In this document: piece after piece, positions 12,020-22,737 of the stretch
Position numbering within the stretch: the stretch's first letter is position 1
Layout: every line of letters begins with the position of its first letter
NCBI GenBank assembly: GCA_022828595.1
Contig: JAKGHH010000006.1
Location: forward strand, 17,480,499-17,544,498
Length of the DNA: 64,000 nucleotides
Direction of reading: 5' to 3'
Source: Nelumbo lutea
Taxonomy: Eukaryota > Streptophyta > Magnoliopsida > Proteales > Nelumbonaceae
Made by a program: the position numbers and the translations under genes
The notes under the pieces: generated by a model
Told to the model about the DNA's origin: nothing
Seen by the model: only the letters and a program-made list of their open reading frames with translations
Databases searched by the model: none

Positions 12020-13538
12020 TCCTCAAAGATCAAGAACCTAAAAATTTTAATCAGGCTACAAAATCACATAACTGATGGCCATGCAAAAAGAATATCAGGC
12101 CCTCATTAGAAATGATATTTGGCACTTTGTTCTGTATGATCCCTTCATGAACATCATCAGTACCAAGTGGATCCATAAGATAAAGAAGATGGTTGATGGA
12201 ACCATTGATCGCTATAAAGCTTGCCTGGTTGCCCAAGGGTTTAATCAAGTCACGGGTCTTGATTATTTTGACACTTTTAGTTCAGTTGTCAAACCGGTCA
12301 CCATATGGATGATTCTCTTCATTGCCCTTGCGCACAATTGGCATTTCCTTTAATTGGATATAGATAATGCATTTCTTCATGGCATCCTTGATGAAGACAT
12401 CTATGTTCATCAACCAAAAGGGTTTGTGGATCCCACATACCCAAATCATGTCTCCAAATTGAAAAAGGCTCTCTATGGCCTTAAGCAAGAACCTCGAGCC
12501 TGGTACTCGTGATTGATCTCCGTCCTCAAACAAATGGGGTTTCGTAACTCTACTACTGATCCCTCTCTTTTTATCTTTATCTCCAAAAAATCCGTACTAC
12601 TCCTACTAGTATATGTTGATGACATAATTATAATCGAGAATTCTACTACCGCCCTTGCAGGTTTTCTTAAATCACTCTCTTTGATATTTCCATTGAAGGA
12701 TTTAGGTTCCCTTCATTATTTTCTAGGTGTTGAAGTCAGCTGTACCTCTGGCAGTTTGTACCTCTCACAGTAATGCTACATTCTAGATCTATTACATCAG
12801 ACAAATCTAGAAGGTGCCAAACTTGCAAGCTCGCCCATGGCTACCTCTAGTCGCATCTCCAAGGATTCTGGTAATCTCTTGTCTAATCCCATAGAATATC
12901 GCAACATTGTTTGAGCTCTGCATTATGTCACCATAACTCACCCGGATATATCCTTTGCAGTCAATAAAGTGTGCCAGTTTCTCCACACTCCCACTGATGA
13001 GCATTGGACAACAGTAAAGCGAATCCTTTGCTATCTCAAGGGTACTATTTCTCATAGTCTCCACTTCTAGGGTTCCTCATCTCATCAACTAGTTGCTTAT
13101 AGCAATGCTAACTAGGCTAGTTGTCCGGATGACTAATGCTCCATCGGAGGTTATGCAATTTATCTTGATTCCAATCTCATTTCTTGGAGATCCAAAAAGC
13201 AGCAAACCATAGCTCACTCCAACATTGAATCTGAGTTTAGATCCCTCGACAACACTATGATTGAGCTACTATGGATTCAATCTCTTCTCAAAGACATTAG
13301 TTTTTTGGCTTCTCCGCCCATACTCTAGTGTGACAATATGGGCTCTACCCACTTGGAAGCCAACCCTATTTTTCACGCTCGGACAAAGCATGTAGAGGTG
13401 GACTTTCATTTTCATCAAGATCTTGTCACTTAGAGGATGCATCAGATCCAGTATATTCCCATAGCTGATCAGATAGCGGATGTTTTCACCAAACCACTCT
13501 CCACACCCAAAGAGCTATCCAAGATAACCCTTAGCTAA
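12020..13538 (+). pseudogene. C2-b: RE1-like Copia RT-RNase H remnant
   Basis: This plus-strand reverse transcriptase (RVT_2 type) is followed by RNase H. Recognisable pieces are MQKEYQALIRNDIW near 12073-12120, YKACLVAQGFNQ near 12213, LLVYVDDIIII at about 12604-12636 (YVDD intact) and LKDLGSLHYFLGVE near 12695-12735. RNase H follows ([20 protein letters not shown] near 13332-13390), and the terminal TKPLSTPKELSKITLS ends at 13538. Gag, protease and integrase are missing: the left end is cut by the LTR of C1-c at 12019. Several stops and frameshifts are present (for example at 12353 and 12510). It is related to, but distinct from, C2-a. No LTR was recognised on its right side. Confidence 0.88.
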
Positions 13539-13687
13539 CCCTTAGCAGAATTATTATTTCAGTTTACTCTCTTCTACTTTACAGTAATTGTTATTTTTAT
13601 TCTCAATCTATTGCAATTTGTAGAAAATATTGGTTTGAACCTCTATGCGTTTTCTTGTCATCTTTGATCACAATAATGCCTTTCTTT

Positions 13688-13797
13688 TTGGTCACTGCTA
13701 ATCTTTCTTCCATTTAGCTTAATTTGTGTGCAGTGTTTCTTTCCTTTTGGTCCAAGTGGCATGCATTTTGAAGTTGCAACCTTGTATAGATGTGGGT
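13688..13797. repeat. 110-bp host direct repeat, left copy
   Basis: This segment runs from TTGGTCACTGCTAATC to TAGATGTGGGT and recurs almost unchanged at 15961-16070. The two copies flank the truncated C1-d element. A third, partial version (CAGTGTTCC...GCATGCAT) lies at 15925-15960. It was probably a short tandem array downstream of the SAUR gene before C1-d arrived. Positions 13539-13687, before it, are AT-rich with nothing recognisable. Confidence 0.75.
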
Positions 13798-14276
13798 GTT
13801 TCGTCATCTTACCCTAAAGACAAGGTTCACAAGTTGGAAGATCTTCTACAGTTAGAAAATCCAAAGGACCATCCTTTACTAACATTGTGATACGATCTAT
13901 ATTAATGTGGCCAAGTCGGTAATGCCATAGGCATGTGGGATTCATTGTTTCATGGGTCCTCTTTTTGGGGATTATTTCCATTGTAGTTTTGGTAAGGTTT
14001 ATTTCCAAAGATGGATGAAGAACATAGAGACCATTCTCAAGTTCTCCTTATGCGAGGAATTTGTTATTCCGTTTAATAGTAATCACATTACTGAATAAGA
14101 TAGAATAACCACCCATGCATAATTTTGAGACAGAAATCAAATTTCTTCTTAAGTTTAGTACGAAAAGACAATCTTTTAGTACAATAATTCCTTCTCTGAA
14201 AACTAATTCTACAGTTCCTATGGCTGTAGCTGCAACTATTGCAGAAGTCCCCAAGTAGAGCATCACTTCTCCGTTA
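13798..14276 (-). pseudogene. C1-d: Copia protease/GAG-pre-integrase fragment
   Basis: On the minus strand this holds MMLYLGTSAIVAATAIGTVE (14048-14266) and LWHYRLGHINIDRITMLVKDG (13814-14008, shown in parts). This is the region between the protease active site and the integrase zinc finger of the C1 polyprotein. Both ends are abrupt: at 13798 it meets host repeat sequence, and at about 14276 it fuses to the middle of a C1 LTR. Gag, the leader and the PBS between them are missing. Confidence 0.85.
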
Positions 14277-15265
14277 CACAGTGTGAGGTGGAGCAGAATC
14301 AGTAGGATGGATTTTTAGCAAGAATGTGATGGAGGGCTGGTGAGCACGACTTCAGATTACCTTTTCCACCAAAAGGTAATATCAAGAATCTTTCTTGATT
14401 AATCCCACAGGTGGAGATCGAACTGACAAGGGCGGCAAGAGCAGGAAAGAGCAGAAGATAGGAGCAGTCGAACTGCAAATTCTTCTCTCTTTGTTATCTG
14501 TGAACTGAATGTTGTATTCCATAGGGGTTCTCCTTGCTCCTCTATTTATAGCCTTTAAAGAGAGCATCTTCTAATCTCATTAGGAGTTTCCTAATCCAAA
14601 TCTTGTATTTGGCTCTGGACTCTCTATAAGAGATAAGGATAATCCCTTATCTTATTTGTAGATAAAGATCAGCCCTCCTAATCAAATTAGGAGTTTCCTG
14701 ATCCAAATCTTTATTTGGATCTAGACTCTCTAAATGGATAGGAATAATCCCTTATCCTATCTACTAATCTAAATCTCAAAACTGCATCTAATTAATTAAA
14801 CTCATTAAGCCAGTTAAAATTGGGCTTTAGCCCATTAAGTGTATGTGCTCACTTAACCTCCTATCTACTTTCTAGTTGGCTATCCTTCTATGGCATGGGG
14901 CCCAAACATTGATCTACACATCGGCCACATGGATTCAGCCCAGCCTCTGTTACAAGGCCTGGCTGAATTCACTGTAGGAAATAGTGAACCCCTGAGTCCA
15001 TCACCATGGGCTCTTAATGCATCCAACATTTACACTAAATGGTCTTTGGGTCAAGTCACCTTATAAAAACCCAAGGACTGTGGGCAGATGCAAGATTAGC
15101 CCATCAGGGATTACCCTCAATGGTCTTACACTTAACCTCTCAGCCCATAATGATGAAACCCTACCCAACAAGAGAGGACCTCTCCCTCAGCTACAAGGTA
15201 CAGTGCTGCACTCTCTACTCACATGGATCCTAGGAATTAAAATGTTTTGCAAACATTTTGAAACC

Positions 15266-15313
<48 letters not shown>

Positions 15314-15924
15314 AACAAATTTCAATGATTGAAATCAACTACCGGTAGTGTTGGTTTCCATCAGAGAGAGTGAATCCCCGATCATTCACTTTGTCCGACA
15401 AAGGGGCTGATCCTGTCACTATGATCACCCCAGATGAATTCTCAAACTGTCCCAACATACCCAGGTTTTGACCCCCTCTAAGAATCTCACTGATTGACAT
15501 ATCAAAGGGAGCCCAATCCGACACCTAGTGTAGTATCATAATTGAGTCTAGGGGTCAGGTGTAACATTCCAATTTTGCTCATCTATCTCCAAGGTCTAGG
15601 GCAATACTGGAATTCTGGTCCGGTTTAGGGTTTCAAAAAAACCTACACTTCATGTACCTCAGGTCTCACCCTACCAGCTGAGACAAGCCACCCCAACCAA
15701 CTTGGCGGCACATCAGTGTCAGCCTTGGTAGGATAAATCTCCCCAAATCTATCCAACAGCTGTGAAGATTCTAAACTAACACGAGTCTCATAAGTGTCCA
15801 GTTTAAGGGTATTACACAGAAACACACCATAATAACATGAATCAAATAAGTAATTTATTCATTTACATTAAATGTCATAACGTACATCATTCTGAATGGA
15901 GCTAAGGGCATATACTGTCTAACA
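14277..15924 (-). repeat. C1-d LTR (3' end truncated)
   Basis: This is a minus-strand C1 LTR ending CTGTCTAACA at 15924 (reverse of TGTTAGACAG). It is collinear with other copies back to the block CACAGTGTGAGGTGGAGCAG near 14277, so the last roughly 250-300 bases of the LTR are lost. The fusion directly to coding sequence shows an internal deletion that removed the LTR end, primer site, leader and gag. Confidence 0.88.
15269..15306. repeat. (AT)n microsatellite inside C1-d LTR
   Basis: This is about 38 bp of uninterrupted AT dinucleotide. Other C1 LTR copies have a shorter AT run at the same place (35168-35193, 52630-52645, 6305-6330), so the tract is an inherited part of the LTR that has expanded here. 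Confidence 0.9.
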
Positions 15925-15960
15925 CAGTGTTCCTTTTCTTTTGGTCCAAGCTGCATGCAT

Positions 15961-16070
15961 TTGGTCGCTGCTAATCCTTCTTCCATTTAGCTTAATTTAA
16001 GTGTAGTGTTCCATTCCTTTTGGTCCAAACTGCATGCATTTTGAAGTTACAACCTTGTATAGATGTGGGT
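15961..16070. repeat. 110-bp host direct repeat, right copy
   Basis: This is the partner of 13688-13797, differing by a few substitutions. It lies about 100 bp beyond the stop of the SAUR gene at 16167 and so is part of that gene's downstream flank. Confidence 0.75.
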
Positions 16071-16166
16071 ATGCAACAGCTGAGAGATGCCAGCTGTATT
16101 ATGTGCTGCAACTCATGGTTTCTTTGGTTGGCCTTGTTGACACTCTTGCATGCTTCTTGTGCTTAG

Positions 16167-16463
16167 TCACTCAAACGAGATATTAGATCTATGAATGTCT
16201 TCCTTGCAAGGGATTGTGAGACCCCCCATTGGATGGATGAACCCAAACTTTTCCTCAGCCCGACCCAACAAATCTTGGAATGAGGGATGGTTTAAGTAGG
16301 ATACTGGAACAATAAATCTCTTTTTCTCGGTCTCTCCAACATAAACCGCAAAATGGCCCTTTGGAAGATTGGAAATTGTTGCTGAAGGCACTTGGTTCCC
16401 TGTCAAAAGAGATTGCCGGAGAATCCCCTTGGCGTGAACCACCCCCGCCAAACAGACACCCAT
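16167..16463 (-). CDS. SAUR: SAUR-family protein with frameshifted C-terminus
   Basis: This is a 98-residue, intronless small auxin up RNA protein. SAURs are plant-specific; several members (SAUR19 subfamily) inhibit PP2C.D phosphatases, which keeps plasma-membrane H+-ATPases active and promotes cell expansion. The start is [19 protein letters not shown]. The conserved core runs from [12 protein letters not shown] (about residue 33) through [19 protein letters not shown] to [17 protein letters not shown]. After CKED the frame reads IHRSNISFE and stops. The other frame would continue as [10 protein letters not shown], matching normal SAUR tails. The sequence is therefore consistent with a 2-base loss (or 1-base gain) right after codon GAC near 16207. 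The core is intact, so a protein with an abnormal last 9 residues could be made; it could equally be an early pseudogene. A TATA box and conserved promoter block lie upstream. Confidence 0.88.
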   Translation of the reverse strand: MGVCLAGVVHAKGILRQSLLTGNQVPSATISNLPKGHFAVYVGETEKKRFIVPVSYLNHPSFQDLLGRAEEKFGFIHPMGGLTIPCKEDIHRSNISFE

Positions 16464-16600
16464 GGATTCTAAGGTTACTCAAAAAGATGAAATTTTGGTA
16501 ACTTGATATGAATTTCAAGTGTGGTTGCTTCAAATCTAAAACGATAGAGGAGTTGAAGGCCTGAACTTGATGGATGTATGTTCTTTCAGCATGTGGACGC

Positions 16601-16610
16601 TTATATATAG
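16601..16610 (-). promoter_or_regulatory. TATA box of SAUR at 16463
   Basis: CTATATATAA on the minus strand lies about 140 bp upstream of the ATG. The two other complete SAURs here have TATA-like runs at the same distance (38180-38188 and 54796-54804). Confidence 0.65.
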
Positions 16611-16710
16611 ATAGAGGTAGAATTGACAGTGTGGCCAAAAATCTTCTTGGAGTGAAAGAGTTGTTAGAAGAGGGAGATACCCCTGTTTTTGCTTATGGTG
16701 CCTTCCAGGA

Positions 16711-16746
16711 GCATGCCTCATGAGATCACATGGCCTTGCCTTTTTT
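16711..16746 (-). promoter_or_regulatory. Conserved upstream block of SAUR promoter
   Basis: Read toward the gene it is AAAGGCAAGGCCATGTGATC followed by TCATGAGGCATG. Nearly the same string, AAGGCAAAATCATGTGATTT followed by CACATG, lies at the same distance upstream of the SAURs at 38334 and 54653. The CATGTGA core is palindrome-like. It is conserved although surrounding promoter DNA has diverged, so a regulatory role is inferred. Confidence 0.5.
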
Positions 16747-18243
16747 GACTCAATGTGAATGACTTGTGGAGAATGAAATCTTTGAATTGCCAACACATTG
16801 TGTCCTACATACAAATCCCAGTTGGCTATGCATGAGTGAACATTGAGGCATATGGTGGGGAATTGGTTATAGCATTTCCAATCCTTTGTTTCAATTGTAA
16901 TGAATTGTGAAATGACTAGCTAATAGTTGTGTCTGTTGAAGGACCTACCATCCCACATGGCTTTGCCTTGTAAATTGTTGAAGGAATATTAAAAGATATA
17001 GGTTCTCTTTCTCTCTCATATTAACCATCCACCAACCCATGGTTGCTGGGTCACCACCAAGTAGAAGTTGTTATGTATACAATAGACAGATGATGACCAC
17101 CCACTGATCTGTTGGTGTTGGTAAACAACCAAACATTATTTGGAAGTAAATTCAAGCTTGGACCTACTCCTTCGGAGTAAAAAGAAAGAGCAAATTAAAT
17201 GAATGAGATTTGAACTATTCATTAATTAACATGCATGTGTCATGAGTACATGCCATGTCTCTTATTACCTCCTCAATGTGCAAGAGTTATTGTATGAGGG
17301 GCCATGGGGATATACCAGAGATCTAGTTTGTTCACTGCTAACCCGACACAAGGACCTAGGGTGGACATAGTTGCATTCCACTAGCTATTAGATTCCATTT
17401 TATGAATTGATATATATAAGCATTAGTAATCCTGTCCTTCATACGTTATCTTCTTTTTCATCAAATTCTAAAATTTGTTCCCTGCAACCATTTTGAGGGA
17501 AACCAGTAGGTGTTGCAGTTCCAGATCATGATCTATTGTCCTGAGACCAGTCAGGTGCCATCGTTGATTTCATAGGCCAGTCATGTCTATGCTAAGGAGA
17601 GCCAGAACTTAGCAGCTTCTGATTCAAATGCCATAATGCAAATTCAAGTCGAAGAACAGTTTGTGTTTCATCACCAATCCACTTTTATTCTAAGAGAAAG
17701 AGATTTGAATTCCACGACAATCTACTGGTTGCAGCACCCTTTTCCCACATTCCAAATGTAGTCATATGCCAATAACCTACAAGTGAAAGCTATTTCAATA
17801 GACTATTGGCTGTGTTCAAGTATGACTGGTCCTTGAAAAACATACAGGGAATAGAGATTGGCGTGGTTGGTCTCATGAATTTCACTCCAGAAACAGAAAA
17901 TCTTAGTGCCTTCCTACCATTTAATTTGGAGTATCTGAAGTTGATTACTAGAGTTGTACACCATCACAACTATGGAAGAGCATTGTAAGTACAATCCACA
18001 CTATTCCAAAAATTCTATTACATGAAAACAAAATTTTCGGCTAGGAACAATGATAAACAACAAGGCATTTTCTAGATAAATTTTTATTTGACTGGCTAGA
18101 AGGATCAAATCCATTTAGCAGCTTCTTTTACAAGTGTTATTTGTAATTGTGAGAGGGGATTTTCTCTCTCAAAACCTCTTTCTTTTTTTTGATAGAACCA
18201 AAAGAGAATACACAAGATGGGGTAGCACATCCCCAAACATCAG
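16747..18243. other. Host intergenic sequence, no gene recognised
   Basis: This is AT-rich, apparently single-copy sequence within the window. A 60-codon frame at 17806-17988 begins with TTG, has no recognisable domain and ends beside GTAAGT; I do not support it as a gene. A short poly-T/poly-C low-complexity run is at about 18175-18195. No terminal repeats or retrotransposon motifs were found. Confidence 0.4.
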
Positions 18244-19110
18244 TGATAGTGCGCAATCTGGTCAATCCTAGCTGGCAGGGGTCACACTCCAAGCTGGCGA
18301 CAGATGGTACTTAAGAAAAAGAGAATGAAGGATTCCCAGGGGGCTCTCCCGGCGGGAATACTCCGATGCTTAAGTTAGAACTTTGAGAGAGAAGATTACA
18401 GAGAAGATGAAGAAAGCTAGAGTGCAGATAGCGTGAAACCTTTGCTCTCTGAGGGTTGGAGTTCTTATATAATGGTGTCCTGTCAAATCTGACATAACCA
18501 CCTCTGATTCTCTGTCGCAGCTGTTACTTGCCAGGGCTGTGCAGGTCACTGTTGCAGGGTATGGCTCTGTCATACAGGGGACACCTCTCAGGTTTGGTAG
18601 GCACGACGCCGCATGGGGAGAGACATGGGTGTAGGGCCCCTGGTTTGGTAGGTATGGTTATCAAGGGAGATCTTCCTGTGATACGCCGAGCTGTCTTCCT
18701 TTGAGATACCTTGCACCGAGCTACCCTATGCCGAGCTGGAGGTGCCATACTGAGGTTATTCTACCCGAGGCGGCCTACTTAGGCTTGTTGGAACAAATTT
18801 ATTAGGAGGCTCCCGAGCTCACCCCAAAGTGCCTTGAGTTCGGGAGATCCCTGTCTTGTAGTACCCTAGCTTGGGATGCCTGTGGAAGAGCTTGCGGCTC
18901 CTTACTGTGGAGGAGCTCGGGTGCTCCTTTACTTGGGAGGAGCTCGGGTGCTCCTTTACTTGGGAGGAGCTTGGGATAATCGGAGTGTCACCCGGTACCG
19001 AGCTGCCACGCTGGACCTTGGCAGACTAGTCGCGCTGAGCTGTCACTTATGTTATGTCACGCCCACGTGTCCCCCTATGATGAGGTCAGGGAAAATCACC
19101 CTCCATAAAT
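18244..19110 (+). repeat. Unknown dispersed repeat R, copy 1
   Basis: It begins TGATAGTGCGCAATCTGGTC, continues to a block reading GCTCTCCCGG...ACTCCGATGCTTAAGTTAGAA, and ends near CCCACGTGTCCCCC...AAAATCACCCTCC. The same blocks, in the same order and orientation, occur at 19602-20250. GC content is visibly higher than the neighbours. It includes a 27-bp tandem duplication at 18910-18963. It could be an old solo LTR or part of a DNA transposon. No coding frame is supported. Confidence 0.5.
18910..18963. repeat. 27-bp tandem duplication
   Basis: Two exact units of GAGGAGCTCGGGTGCTCC plus TTTACTTGG stand side by side, followed by a partial third unit. The feature lies inside repeat R copy 1. 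Confidence 0.9.
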
Positions 19111-19601
19111 CAACAACACAAATAGAAAAAAGAGGGGAAGGAAGAGAAGCTATACTATGATCAACGGACTCTGTTGGAGAAGATAAAGCTTTGTGAGCTA
19201 GCCAATCAGCCACGTGGCTGAGGAACTACTTAAGATAGAAATTCAAGAAGGAGAAAATATTTTTAGTCAATTCTCAAAAGGGTTCTAACGCAAGAACTAA
19301 CATTATTAAGTCTCGTGGAATTTATCTTTGGAAACTTGGATCGAATATTTGAGTGGGGCAAGGCAATGTTTTTAATCCATGGCAACTTTGTTCAAGAGGA
19401 GGATGAAAAGTGCAATGTGCCACTTTATATGCATATTACGAGGAAACTTAGATCGAATATTTGAGTGGGGCAAGGCAATTGGTTCAGCCTGAAAGAGACT
19501 TGGTTATATTGGATAAATGGATAGTTGGCAAGTAAAGAGGAATAGTCCTTTTTGTGATCAGATAGAAAATTTTCATGATGTTGAGAATCTCAATAGTGAA
19601 G
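19111..19601. other. Between R copies: possible LINE debris
   Basis: On the minus strand near 19150-19215 a frame reads SHVADWLAHKAL, which resembles the end of the RNase H domain found in plant LINEs. A 39-bp direct repeat (one mismatch) occurs at 19330-19368 and 19442-19480. No complete domain is present and the assignment is weak. Confidence 0.3.
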
Positions 19602-20250
19602 TGATGATGCGCGATCTGGTCGCTCCCTCGTGTACTGTGACTTGGCTCAAACATGGTTCCAATCTGGCAGAGCCGAGCTGATGTTTGGATGTCTGAGTTT
19701 AAGTGAACTGCAAAAAAAGAAGGGTGAGAGTGCCCGGGTAGGTTTTACCCGAGGAGAACACTCTAATGCTTAAGTTAGAAAGATGGTATAGAAATCTCTT
19801 GAGAGTGTGGGGAGCTTGAGTTTATCAGTGCATATACCTTTTTGGGTGGATTTGGAGTCCTTTTATAATTATCAGGGGTTCAGGTGCTTAGGGCAATGTC
19901 TCTGAGTCTTTGGTAGAGCTGTTTCCACAATATAAGGTGTTTTAATGCGTTGGTTGCTAGATTCACGCAGCGGTTACAGGTCGCTTGTTTAAATTGTGGC
20001 GCACAGTTCGGCGAGCTGTTCTCACAGCTACGATATTGGTGCCCTTGAGGGTGGGGCATGCGAAGCGGCTTAGGTGAGCTCGCTTCACTGGTTGCCCAAG
20101 CTTATCCTAGCTCGGTTGTCTTCCTGGTCGGTCTACGTGAGATGCTCCAGGCTGATCCATCGAGCTGGTCTGCTGACTTGGCATTGTGTTGTCGATAGTG
20201 TCCATGTGTCACTATTTGTATGGGAGGACCAAAATGCCCTTCATCATGAA
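19602..20250 (+). repeat. Unknown dispersed repeat R, copy 2
   Basis: It starts TGATGATGCGCGATCTGGTC, shares the block ACTCTAATGCTTAAGTTAGAA and ends at GTCCATGTGTCAC...CAAAATGCCCTTCATCATG. It matches R copy 1 only in blocks, so the two are old. No coding content was seen. From 20251 to 20621 there is only AT-rich sequence; a frame near 20510-20560 (CESEYVHHILSKS) faintly resembles a LINE zinc-binding tail, without real support. Confidence 0.45.
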
Positions 20251-20626
20251 GGATATTATGGATATATTAATGGTGGTTTGAAAATTAAATATCGACAAAC
20301 TTGTTGGAATCTTTGCTACCACAATCATTATTAACAGAATTCATTTGGCATATTAGAAATGCATGTGGTTTAAAAAAAATCCCAATCAAAATTCGAGAGA
20401 TTGATTGATGAGAATCATTCAAGTGCATAATACTTACGGATATGGATGTTAACTTTGGAAGAATTACTCTAGCTTCAAAATGTTTCTAGTTGGTTGTGTA
20501 AGATGATTGTGAATCTGAATATGTTCATCACATTTTGAGCAAAAGTTTGGTCACAATAATGATCAAGTCAGCTTTAACATAATATATAGTTTTATGGTTT
20601 CAAATCAAAATATATAGGATTATCAC

Positions 20627-21016
20627 TATTGAGGAGCTGACCAACTCTAGTTCGACCAACCCTAGCTCTCCTCTTACCAAAGAGAGCTCTAGCCTTCCTG
20701 CTAAAGAAAGCTCTAGAACTCTTGCCAAAGAGAGCTCGAGATCTCCTACCAAAGAAGGCTCTAGCCTTCCTACTAAAGAAGGACTAGCTACTATACAAAG
20801 GATTCTTGCTATAGAGAGATCAATCAAAGCAAAAAGGAAACTCTCCTCTTAGGAAGTTTCCTACTGAAGCTCCTTCCTTATTTCTTTGTTTCTATACTTG
20901 TAATTATTTCTAATTTATTCTTTATTATTGTTGTATATTTTTAGACTTGTACAATCATTCAATTTAGTGAAATTCGACCCATTCTTTGAAGACTACTCTC
21001 TTCTTTTACTTTATCT
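20627..21016 (+). repeat. C2-a 5' LTR
   Basis: This 390-bp LTR begins TATTGAGGAGCTGACC and ends TTTACTTTATCT, immediately before the primer site. It carries a run of short imperfect repeats built on AGAGAGCTCTAG and CCTACTAAAGAAGG (20660-20790), also present in the 3' LTR. The terminal pair TA...CT is one of the known rare LTR end types. Confidence 0.85.
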
Positions 21017-21029
21017 TGGTATCAGAGCC
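21017..21029 (+). other. C2-a primer-binding site (tRNA-iMet)
   Basis: TGGTATCAGAGCC directly abuts the 5' LTR. It is complementary to initiator tRNA-Met, the usual primer of plant Copia elements. Confidence 0.93.
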
Positions 21030-22737
21030 ATGGCCTACAATACCTCCATTGAATCTGAAGCAATGAGCTCAAGCTCAACCTCTTCCCAAACCTCTTCTCT
21101 ACCCATGAGCATCAACTCACTCCCAACATCTCTCATTATCTAACAATCAAGCTTAATGGTGACAATTTTCTTCTCTAGAAAGCTCAATTGCTTCTAGTAC
21201 TTCGAGCTCACAAGCTAATGGGGCTGATTGATGAATCAACCAAGCCTCCTTCAAAAGAAATACCAGATCCCAATGACAATAGTAGGTGAATTCTGAATCT
21301 AGACTTCACTACCTGTGTGCAGTTAGATCAGTTGGTCCTAAGTTGGCTTGTTGCCTCTCTAATTGAGGGAGTCTTGGCACAAGTTGTTGGCCTTTCTACA
21401 GTTGCCAAAGTCTGGAGTGCTCTGGAAAGATCATTCTCCTCTCATTCTTGACCCAAGGTGCTACAACTTAGGTGCCAACTTCAGAACCTCAAGAGAGGAA
21501 ATCTCTCCATTAGTGATTATGTCCAAAAGGCCAAAACCATTGTAGATAACATTTTTGTAGTTTCAGAACTAGTAGCAAAAGAAGATTTGGTTCTATATAT
21601 TTTATTTGGTTTAGGAAGTGAGTATGAATCTCTTATTAGAGCCATCACAAATCAAATGGCACCCTAATGGCTCAATTGATCATTACAAGCTAAGGCTCGC
21701 CTTGTCGCCCAAGGTTTCACTCAAGTTCCAAGAGTTGACTTCACTGAGACTTTCAGTCCTATTGTCAAACATACAATTGTGTGCACTATTCTCTCACTAG
21801 TAGTTTCTCATAGATGGGACATTCGCCAATTGGATGTACATAATGCCTTCCTTAATGGTTTTATTACTGAAACTTTCTATATGCGTCAACCAAAAGGGTT
21901 TGAGAATAGCAATTATCCCCATCATGTTTGCAAACTTTATAAAGCCCTCTATGGCCTCAAATAGGACCCTCAGGCTTGGTTCTCTCGTTTAAGTAATAGA
22001 TTATATGATCTTGGTTTTCGTGGCTACCAATGTGACCCCTCCCTATTTATTCACAGTCAAGATCAGATCACCATCTATATTCTTATTTATGTTGATCATA
22101 TTATTATTATTGGCTCTTCTTCTCTTCATGTTTCTCATCTTATTAGCAGTTTGTCTCAGACTTTTGCCTTGAAAGATTTAGGGTCATTGCACTACTTTCT
22201 TGGTGTTGAGTCTCACCGTGATGCCACAGTATTGTTTCTCTCTCAGTGCAAGTACATTTTGAATCTCTTGCTGAAGATTAATCTTGTTGTGGCCAAATCG
22301 ATTTCTAGTCCGATGGCCACCTCATCTCATCCCTCATGCTTTGATGGCGAATCATTATCTGATCCCACTCAGTACTAGAGCATTGTAGGTGTGCTCTTCA
22401 GTATGTCACTCTTACTCGGCCAGATGTTGCCCTTGTAGTTAATAAAGTCTATCAATTTTTACATGCTCCTACTGTTGAACATTGGAGCATAGTTAAACGT
22501 ACTCTACAGTATCTGAGAGCTACCATTGACACTAGCTTATTTGTCTTGGCTCACACATCAGAGACATTGACTGCTTACTCAGATGCTAATTGGGCTAGTT
22601 TCCCTAACGACATATGATCTATTGGCGGATATGGCATCTTTCTTGGCTATCACTTGATCTTGTGGAGTGCTAAGAAACAGCCAACTACTGCTCGATCTAG
22701 TACAGAGGCTAAATTTTGAGCTCTAGCTAATGCCACC
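21030..22737 (+). pseudogene. C2-a gag fused to RT by deletion (5' half)
   Basis: Gag starts with ATG at 21030, directly behind the primer site (MAYNTSIESEAMSSSSTSSQ). The UBN2-like gag part LQNLKRGNLSISDYVQKAK lies near 21475-21530. At about 21670, after NQMAP, the sequence jumps to RT ([14 protein letters not shown]), so the gag C-terminus, protease and integrase are deleted. RT continues with [12 protein letters not shown] (near 21828), LYKALYGLK, and IYVDHIIIIGSS near 22090, where the catalytic YVDD reads YVDH. It then runs into RNase H up to STEAKF. It is stopped at the CCACC target site of C1-e. Multiple stops make it non-functional. Confidence 0.9.

Noticed and set aside
12051..12248. 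Genes inferred from minus-strand ORFs in C2-b
   Set aside because: They are shadows of the plus-strand RT frame.
17806..17988. 60-codon ORF followed by GTAAGT
   Set aside because: It begins with TTG, no domain is recognised and no acceptor or second exon can be shown.
18244..20250. A single LTR element with R copies 1 and 2 as its two LTRs
   Set aside because: The copies are too diverged, differ in length, and the 490 bp between them has no primer site, polypurine tract or coding domain.
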